Shown one piece after another: positions 59,201-64,000 of a stretch of 64,000 bases of DNA; within the stretch, counting starts at the first letter, position 1, and each line of letters opens with the position of its first letter. Under the pieces are notes generated by a model. The model made no database searches and had not been told where the DNA came from. It saw only the letters and a program-made list of their open reading frames with translations. The position numbers and the translations under genes are program-made. The stretch is from Trichomonas tenax (lineage: Eukaryota; Parabasalia; Trichomonadida; Trichomonadidae): the NCBI GenBank assembly GCA_023091735.1, contig JALKBU010000080.1, positions 27,177 to 91,176 of the forward strand. The letters run 5' to 3'.

Positions 59201-59554
59201 GGGATTATTTTGTTCAAACTTGGGAACAATTAATTCCATCATCTGTAGAATCCTTAGTTGATCGAAATGTTGCGAAAGAGTGCAATAAGCGACAACTTGA
59301 TTATTTCGTTGATAATGAATGACGTAGCCGTAAGAATAATCAGTGTCTCCTTTCTTGATAGCGAACGTGAATTTGTCCTTGACGAAGTTTGTGTCGCCAA
59401 GTGGAAAGCAAAACCTCAAAGCGTTTTTTTCATACTCGATTTCGGGCGGGCTAACAGGGAAAACCTGTCTAGCAATAAGAGCGCCAGTAGATTCTACCTC
59501 TACGCAAAGAACTAAATCAAATAATTGGGAGGATCGCTGGCAAAAATGTAACAT
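56231..59554 (-). CDS. DENN-domain protein with long Pro/Asn/Gln/Ser-rich tail
   Basis: A 1107-residue protein from ATG 59554. The N-terminal uDENN starts SQLFDLVLCVEVES, with FPLGDTNFV. The central DENN core has the hallmark ALISLVFPLHWPGAFIPLLP and LAPFPFIIGLPAALAPQ near residues 190-230, then DVESHIFLNVDTG. DENN proteins are GDP-exchange factors for Rab GTPases. From about residue 380 on, the chain is disordered and rich in Pro, Gln, Asn and Ser, ending in a basic helix (RRKTSDFVQ). The tail gives many shadow ORFs in other frames. Which Rab it serves is not deducible. Confidence 0.88.
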   Translation of the reverse strand: MLHFCQRSSQLFDLVLCVEVESTGALIARQVFPVSPPEIEYEKNALRFCFPLGDTNFVKDKFTFAIKKGDTDYSYGYVIHYQRNNQVVAYCTLSQHFDQLRILQMMELIVPKFEQNNPKSAISIAAGFQKPNIHGDTLLTEQLVINSMVLDLLSIFPGDVVGNLIAYIAADSKIIIQASSLTKLSKVCFALISLVFPLHWPGAFIPLLPARLQDAILAPFPFIIGLPAALAPQVSWEDVESHIFLNVDTGIAEFRGVIELPKAVRSNVKTFAKSISSNHNELSQKCQKLFLSTVAYGLNSKSTDYQDMQDAYNTIRVNEQEDEFTMQVASSQTVLKLIHSPEDENVDIFNAYFPESDKPSNISLKLIQRNEARGQAQIILLPEVKKEPKPEEQQKQKKKEEYNVPEYLKSYGIPVMPVAINRSGFITQQQKTNSKSPGPAQIRNALINDDEDKPEEKNFLQRIREKKESKIKEEECFQKTPQQAGGPVDISTIQLRKVQRPESTRLDAPQPQFEFQSVQLKKIPSKIPQTPQNEIIPSSPITPPCEFEDESKSKKAMKNVDLLGTPVSGNSSASSVMNSPIAPQYENTKPSTSVFDKEKSKQNNNGISAGLLNPPENKSIFKAIKSRYQANNTTVNQKSTQNMSINNNNNSNDSSFIRTDSSNRDLTRVNSSPKYTLTTKPPPSYNYQSPRNQEPIPTMSMNTPLCYSPSVNQFGPSMALPPTPISGNVHSGAYYSGGKAKSGPANSLSYNSSPPVPQQAASTNFNALPPSPISITANPPNFGGFPSYLQTGPAPACGYQPPPLPTSMQANSPCNFLQPSAPKQSQLPPPLISTSAIAPGLPPAYSNTSTNYNQNISTRNQPPAAAYMQNQYNKPPQTGDMFRQLMNHQSGYTQSQNPNRMPSPTNQQSEFRQLMNGGPVFPQNPQPVYNQTHNYNPPQQNYNPQPQNPIRNVSSGIGHSNSQTQGLKLSLPARQPQKVRIPAPQTSVPVNQPPPAYNKNPSPAANPKEREASPVQELFQAIQKNQQQPTTVSGTKPSLSPVGCGQNSFDREAPHSNKLQRRKTSDFVQEDLMLNASKRKSTHIDGEELTFKEKLAKFQAFIGQSKP

Positions 59555-60913
59555 TTAGTATTTATAAAAAAAATATCTATGAAAAAAAAAAAATAAATAA
59601 AAATGAAAAAAAAATGTGGATATAAATAGAATAAGCAAAAATGGGACTTTCCTCCGTATCAAATCTTTAAAACTACGAGTCTTGCAAATTGATCAAAATT
59701 CACATAGTCTTTTTATGGTCTTCTGCTTGAGATTTAGGTGTTTTATGGTGAAGTAAAGCCAAACATCTGGTTTTTACAGCGACATAAAATGAAAAAGTGA
59801 GGAAAAAAGCGTTTTTTATGCGAAATATACCCAAAGGCTTTAATAAAATCTATTTCAAATCAACAAAGGTGACAAAATATAAATTTTTAATTGTGTGCTG
59901 GATAGCGTACGGAGATAGCTGTGGCCCTGGTGATCTATTTGAACTCAGGTTTTTGAGAAAAACGAGAAAAAGTGATTAATTAAGATTCTGAGCTGATTCT
60001 TCAATTTATCCCAGAAAAATCAATCAACAGCTGAACAAGACAGTAATTCTGCATTCTGTATTTATAATATTATGTATAGTCCTCAAAATAATAGGATTGC
60101 GAAATTGAAAGAAATTGAAAAGACAAAGTATTCAATTTTGCGCTCCTATTATTTTAATAGAATCTTTCTATAGCTATCTTTTTTGTAAAGTTGATTTTGA
60201 TTAAAAATACTACAATAAGCATATATTTACTAAATAACAAAGAAAAAGAAAAGATTAAAAGAATAAATATGCAATGTGCATTGAAAGATAGGAAAATTCT
60301 TGAATATTTCGACTTTCGTGGTGTGCCCGGGTAAGTTGGGAAATAATCTAAACATGAATGTTAAACAATAAATATTGAAGCCTAGATTATAGGGCTTTAA
60401 GGATCAAGAGATGGTATTTTAGAGAACGCAACTAAATGTATGACATGCCAAGCTAGTTTAGGATGCTGAATATTGATTTGGGTATAAAATCCAATAATTT
60501 TGGGTGCTTTCTCGAGAAAAACTAAGCAAATTCGCTGCAGCTGAGTTTTTATTTATGTTTGAACTGCTGTAAGCAGCTTTTACTTCATGATATTCACCTC
60601 AAATCAGCATATGAGTGAGGCCATCATTAAATAGTAAACGGTCTCGTTTGTCAAGTAAAATGAATATTTGGCAAGTAAATTTTGAAATATATTTTATTTG
60701 TCAAAGATCGTCAGAAAATAATCGTACAAATTGAATTAATGATGTAGAAATGTATTCTATTTAAAATAAAGTGCATTCCAAGTAGTATATAGATTGTGAT
60801 TTTTCGAAGTAATCCAAATTTTGGATTACCCCGAAAAAGCAGCAATCTGAGAATATACAAAACTATAATTTCCCTAATATCCATAAAATAAACAGTTTTC
60901 CTATAATTTATAT
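59555..60913. other. Gene-free stretch
   Basis: AT-rich. It holds a foldback repeat at 60085-60155 and diverged promoter-like words (TTTGTCAAGTAAAATG, TTGGCAAGTAAATT near 60648-60690). A 60-codon ORF at 59797-59979 has no protein-like features. Confidence 0.55.
60085..60155. repeat. 25-bp inverted repeat
   Basis: Arms at 60085-60109 (AAAATAATAGGATTGCGAAA and on) and 60131-60155 pair with about three mismatches around a 21-base loop. It resembles a Tc1/mariner-style terminal sequence folded back, or a hairpin RNA. The preceding bases TATAGTCCTC are not repeated on the right. Confidence 0.65.
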
Positions 60914-61079
60914 CGAAATCCCAATAAATTCTTATAATTTGTTATTAAAATATATTGTTTAATTAATAATTAAAATTCTTATGGTAGGGATTTATTAATA
61001 GTTTATCTAAATTGTTAGAATAAAAATATTTTTTGATATGTTATGAAAAAAATTTATATATTTTTTTCTCTAATAAATA

Positions 61080-61340
61080 ATGGAATACACAGAACAAGAG
61101 ATTCTTAATTTAACACAGGAACAATTTAATGAAATTTTTATTGGTGGAAATCCTAAAGTAGATGATGAAGAAAATGTTAAATATAAATTAAATATTATTT
61201 ATAAAAATCTTTTGAAAATTACCGGATATGCTCATGAAAATATTTCTGAACTAAAACGTGCTAAGAAAAATATAGTTATAACTATCTTAAATAATATCAT
61301 ATTGAAACTTAACGAATGTGATTTGGTGTTACACGCTTGA
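61080..61340 (+). CDS. Small ORF in the TIR composite
   Basis: An 86-residue, ATG-started ORF (MEYTEQEILNLTQEQFNEIF), helical and acidic/Asn-rich, starting about 77 bases inside the left inverted repeat. Codon use is very AT-rich, as for the neighbouring element ORFs and unlike the host genes around 10-60 kb. I do not recognise the family. By position it is likely an element gene, perhaps expressed from a promoter in the TIR. Confidence 0.5.
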   Translation: MEYTEQEILNLTQEQFNEIFIGGNPKVDDEENVKYKLNIIYKNLLKITGYAHENISELKRAKKNIVITILNNIILKLNECDLVLHA

Positions 61341-61418
61341 TTTTTTCCGGAAATATACAACTATAATAAACAGCAAAATTATTAATCCCACTTAATAAAA
61401 ATTTATTTTTGTATAATT

Positions 61419-61688
61419 TTAACGTTTTAGTTTAGAAGTAACCCATGAACCAACATCCCGAACAATATCATCAATATTAATCACATGTTTTCTATCGCCA
61501 TTATTATTCACACCAAATTCAAATCCAACTTTTGGTAATGTTCCCTTAAGTTTATCACCAAATTGAGCACCGAAAGAACTTGCTACAGGTTTAACAACAT
61601 TATCCATTACCCATTTAAACCCAGATTTAATCCCACGACCAATTTTCTTAGCAGCATCTTTAAGCTTTTTCCAAAATCCCCAAGCCAT
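61419..61688 (-). CDS. Adenovirus pVI-like / Polinton minor capsid-type protein
   Basis: An 89-residue protein from ATG 61688. The N-terminal third is a strongly amphipathic Trp/Lys/Gly helix (MAWGFWKKLKDAAKKIGRGI, then GFKWVMDNVVKPV). A Gly/Phe-rich middle and a short helical C-terminus (DVGSWVTSKLKR) follow. Polintons/Mavericks encode small proteins of this kind, compared with adenovirus pVI, which disrupt membranes or cement the capsid interior. Trichomonad Mavericks carry similar short ORFs. There is no signal peptide. The assignment is from composition and layout, not alignment; an antimicrobial-peptide-like alternative is possible but less likely in this context. Confidence 0.55.
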   Translation of the reverse strand: MAWGFWKKLKDAAKKIGRGIKSGFKWVMDNVVKPVASSFGAQFGDKLKGTLPKVGFEFGVNNNGDRKHVINIDDIVRDVGSWVTSKLKR

Positions 61689-61820
61689 TTTAATTATAAA
61701 TAAAATTCGAAATTAATACCATTATTTATGTTTTTTATTTTTATTTAAAATGAATTTGGCATTTAATACAAGATACAGCAAATGGTATCGTAAAATTTTC
61801 TATAACAACAACTGGTTCTT

Positions 61821-62200
61821 CTAACGATATAATTCAATATACAACAACACTAGGAAATCTTCAGGATGCGCAACAAATAATTTTCTGGTATAATTAATAA
61901 TATTAGTTAATGCTGTAAATATCTGATAATGTTTTAGGGTATCTGCTAATAATGAATATTTCTCGGATAACCTATATGGCCAAAAATTGCTTTCATTCAT
62001 ATTTTTCATATTTATTGGTTGAGATATTTTTTTATGTTTTATAAAATTAATTTCATCAATAAATTCCAAATATATTTCAGTACCATCATCTGAAGCATTT
62101 GCTGGCAATTCTTCTAATTTATATACGAAATTACCATTTAATAAATTTTCAACTCTTTGCTTAAATGATGCGTTATCGATTGGTTGCGATTTTGATGAAT
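61821..62200 (-). pseudogene. Partial element ORF of unknown function
   Basis: An open frame running leftward from the GC-richer block at about 62200 to a stop at 61821. It has no ATG: the track-style start at 62108 reads TTG, and the frame continues upstream (IDNASFKQRVENLLNGNFVY). The protein is Asn/Ile/Leu-rich with YLEFIDEINFIKHKKI and PYRLSEKYSLLADTLKHY. It looks like the C-terminal part of an element protein whose N-terminus was replaced at the 62200 junction. Family unknown. Confidence 0.45.
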
Positions 62201-63098
62201 GCTTGCAGGAGGTTGCTACGGGGCAGACCCTAATCTTGAGGTCAGAGCTTCGGCAAGACTCTTAGTTTCAACCTGAGGAACAGTCCAGTGTCCTCTGCAT
62301 AGTCTAACAACCACTTTCTTCACCTTGATATTCAAATTATCCAGATATCTACTCGGTCAACCATGCATTTTTGACCTGGATCGAGTGAGCTAGTTACATG
62401 TGGACATCAAAAAGCCAAACTAGGCCAAAAAATAATGTTCACGTGTAGACTTTTCAAAAGTTTCAAGTTATATCTCCATCACCAAATACTTTTTTCGCTT
62501 TTCATGACGATATACATAAACTAGAGGCAATCCGCATTTCAACTACACTACTGCCAATTCCACACGCTCTAGAAACGTCCATTTTTACCTCATTAAATTA
62601 GATGTTTCTCGATGAATCATACGATAAGGTCTTATCTTTTTGAGGTGATGTTATATGTATACAACAACCTTTCATCCTTTAAATTTTCAAAAATTATTGT
62701 ATATTTTGCTGAATAAATTGCAGATATAATATGCAACAAGTATTTTTTTTCTTTACAAAAAGAATAATTATATACCAGCAAATCCCCTAGGTACATTCAT
62801 ATTGATATTTTTAACATATTTTGTAATTTTGATAAAAGATTAATAATTTTTTCAATTTTAGAGACAACGGCTTAAAATATCATAAATCATAAATTAAATC
62901 TTATATCCATTATTCGTGTTTATTTAATAATATGATATTTAAAGCATTTGCACCAAAAAGAAGAAAATTTTATAAAAATTGTGTTTAATTTGTAGTCCAA
63001 GCTATAAGTGAAAACATATTTCATCAGCAAACGTGTTCACACATGATAGAATCTGATAGAAAGAAATATCATCTTTATAATCAAACAATTTGTAATTT

Positions 63099-63596
63099 TT
63101 ATTCTTCATCTGAAGAGGGTAAAAAGTCGGGGTCATGCTCGTCGACGATTTCTTCATCATCGCTTTCTGTGTTGAAATCTTCTCTGATAACTGGCCTGCG
63201 TGTAGGAGCAAAGTTTTCGAGCCTTATGCCAGGAATTTTCCATGCATTGATTAAAGTTGAAAAGCTCATTTTCTTCCAAATATTAAGAAACATTGTCGCC
63301 GCTTCAACTTTCGAAAATGGAGTTGGAGACTCAAATATCCGATCTGCACACATTCTTGCGGCATTTTGCTTGATCGCTCCGAACACAAAGCGATCAAGCG
63401 GCTGATATTCATAGGTCCCACTTGTAGGGATCCAAATGATGTAGGAGGCGTATATTGTATACTTTCAATACTGTTCATGATTTGTATCAGCTCCAGCTGG
63501 CCATGGCCAAACTGAAATAATCGATATCATCCGATGCTCCCCCGGCCTAAAGGGAACTTGCATCTTGTCGAACATTTGGGTATATAATTGTTTCAT
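63099..63596 (-). pseudogene. DDE-superfamily transposase fragment with internal TGA
   Basis: Read from ATG 63596 (MKQLYTQMFDKMQVPFRPGE), interrupted by an in-frame TGA at 63465-63467, then continuing to 63099. The second part has the DDE_1/pogo-type signature IPTSGTYEYQPLDRFVFGAI followed by helices (FLNIWKKMSFSTLINAW) and an acidic tail (DEHDPDFLPSSDEE). In such transposases QPLD-hxFxxhK lies near the end of the catalytic core. The upstream part with the first catalytic aspartates is missing, so this is a truncated, stopped relic. Superfamily (pogo/Tigger or a trichomonad-specific DDE_1 line) is inferred from the motif. Confidence 0.75.
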
Positions 63597-64000
63597 AACA
63601 TATAAAAAATATTTTTTATTATAACAAATTTATAGGAAACTTTTAATAAATCCCTACCATAAGAATTTTAATTATTAATTAAACAATATATTTTAATAAC
63701 AAATTATAAGAATTTATTGGGATTTCGCCATGAATTTTTTTTCTCGTTTACTCTTTTGAGTTTTGAGATTTTTAACGAGTGACCCTCAATAGATCTGATC
63801 TGATAAAACATTTACGTGCCTTTCTGGGGTTCTGTTTACAATGGTATCAATAATATCACTGTAAACAAAGACTAAGCCGCTCATCCAATATTATTTTGCT
63901 TAAACAAACACTATCTTGTATTGGAAGATGATGGAAGCTCTTCTCTTATCTATTGTAGGTATAACTGCATGTTAATAATATAGATGTAGCCTATATTAAA

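Larger units (their letters stand above)
60914..63727. mobile_element. 2.8-kb TIR-flanked composite, Maverick/Polinton-like remnant
   Basis: Inverted repeats of 90 bp at 60914-61003 and 63638-63727 are identical except for one base. They contain AATCCCAATAAATTC and ATGGTAGGGATTTATTAA. No target duplication is apparent just outside. Enclosed are three AT-rich ORFs (61080-61340 plus; 61419-61688 minus, pVI-like; 61821-62200 minus, partial), then a GC-richer block at 62200-62430, then a decayed DDE transposase at 63099-63596 (minus). The pVI-like protein and long TIRs point to a Maverick/Polinton deletion derivative, perhaps invaded by a DDE transposon. DNA polymerase B, integrase, ATPase and capsid genes of a full Maverick are absent. 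Confidence 0.6.

Noticed and set aside
59880..59960. tRNA-like GC-richer segment
   Set aside because: Contains GAGTTCAAATA on the minus strand but no matching D-arm, anticodon arm or acceptor stem.
60914..63727. Complete Maverick/Polinton
   Set aside because: Too short, and no DNA polymerase B, integrase, packaging ATPase, protease or major capsid ORF is present.

Overview
The window reads as genomic DNA of a trichomonad protist, most likely Tritrichomonas foetus or a close relative. Pointers are: AT-rich, apparently intronless eukaryotic genes packed on both strands; short 5' leaders, several carrying the trichomonad-type initiator TCAYTWT 5-45 bases before the ATG; axoneme and tubulin-modifying proteins; decayed surface-protein families seen in trichomonads (glycine-rich protein, M60-like peptidase, DUF3447/ankyrin protein); and many inverted-repeat transposons, including a Maverick/Polinton-like remnant. 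No intron with the trichomonad consensus, rRNA gene or convincing tRNA was seen.

Layout. 0-6.2 kb: C-terminal part of an alpha-solenoid protein, the RPS18 ribosomal protein gene, a decayed membrane protein, a coiled-coil protein and a small acidic ORF. 6.2-9.6 kb: gene-poor, with a 1.1 kb inverted-repeat element. 9.6-11.8 kb: a decayed ORF, a POC1-like WD40 protein and a small orphan. 11.8-14.9 kb: gene-free, dominated by a 1.7 kb terminal-inverted-repeat (TIR) element. 14.9-27.8 kb: a glycine-rich surface-protein pseudogene, an XRN1-type exoribonuclease, a 1662-residue coiled-coil protein and an M60 peptidase pseudogene. 28-36.5 kb: an intact HEAT-like protein with a His-rich tail, a heavily broken propeller/solenoid gene (Vps8-like), an MRH-domain protein and a broken small membrane protein that belongs to a dispersed repeat. 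36.8-47.1 kb: a TTLL glutamylase-like protein, a 453-bp TIR element, an ankyrin protein and a giant protein with neurofibromin-like Sec14-PH organisation. 48.4-59.6 kb: a Mediator MED6-like protein, an acidic protein, an ULK/ATG1-type kinase, an aberrant Arf-like GTPase, a tail-anchored CS/Sel1 protein, a Pkr1-like V-ATPase assembly factor and a DENN protein. 59.6-64 kb: a 2.8 kb TIR-flanked composite holding a pVI-like capsid-associated protein, short Maverick-like ORFs and a decayed DDE transposase.

The genes are independent eukaryotic units, not operons. Themes are membrane traffic and autophagy (Arf-like, DENN, ULK, Vps8-like relic, Pkr1-like, MRH), cilia (POC1, TTLL, QRICH2-like) and RNA/transcription (XRN1, MED6, RPS18).

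The most unusual signal is a pair of non-coding TIR elements (12876-14613 and 39354-39806). They share 5'-TGTTG...CTACA-3' ends, carry the same 19-bp block 28-29 bases from the left end, and are each flanked by a 17-bp target duplication, longer than in the eukaryotic cut-and-paste superfamilies I know. Their inverted repeats carry TTTACATGGCA/TGACATGTAAA motifs that also recur in several intergenic promoter regions here.
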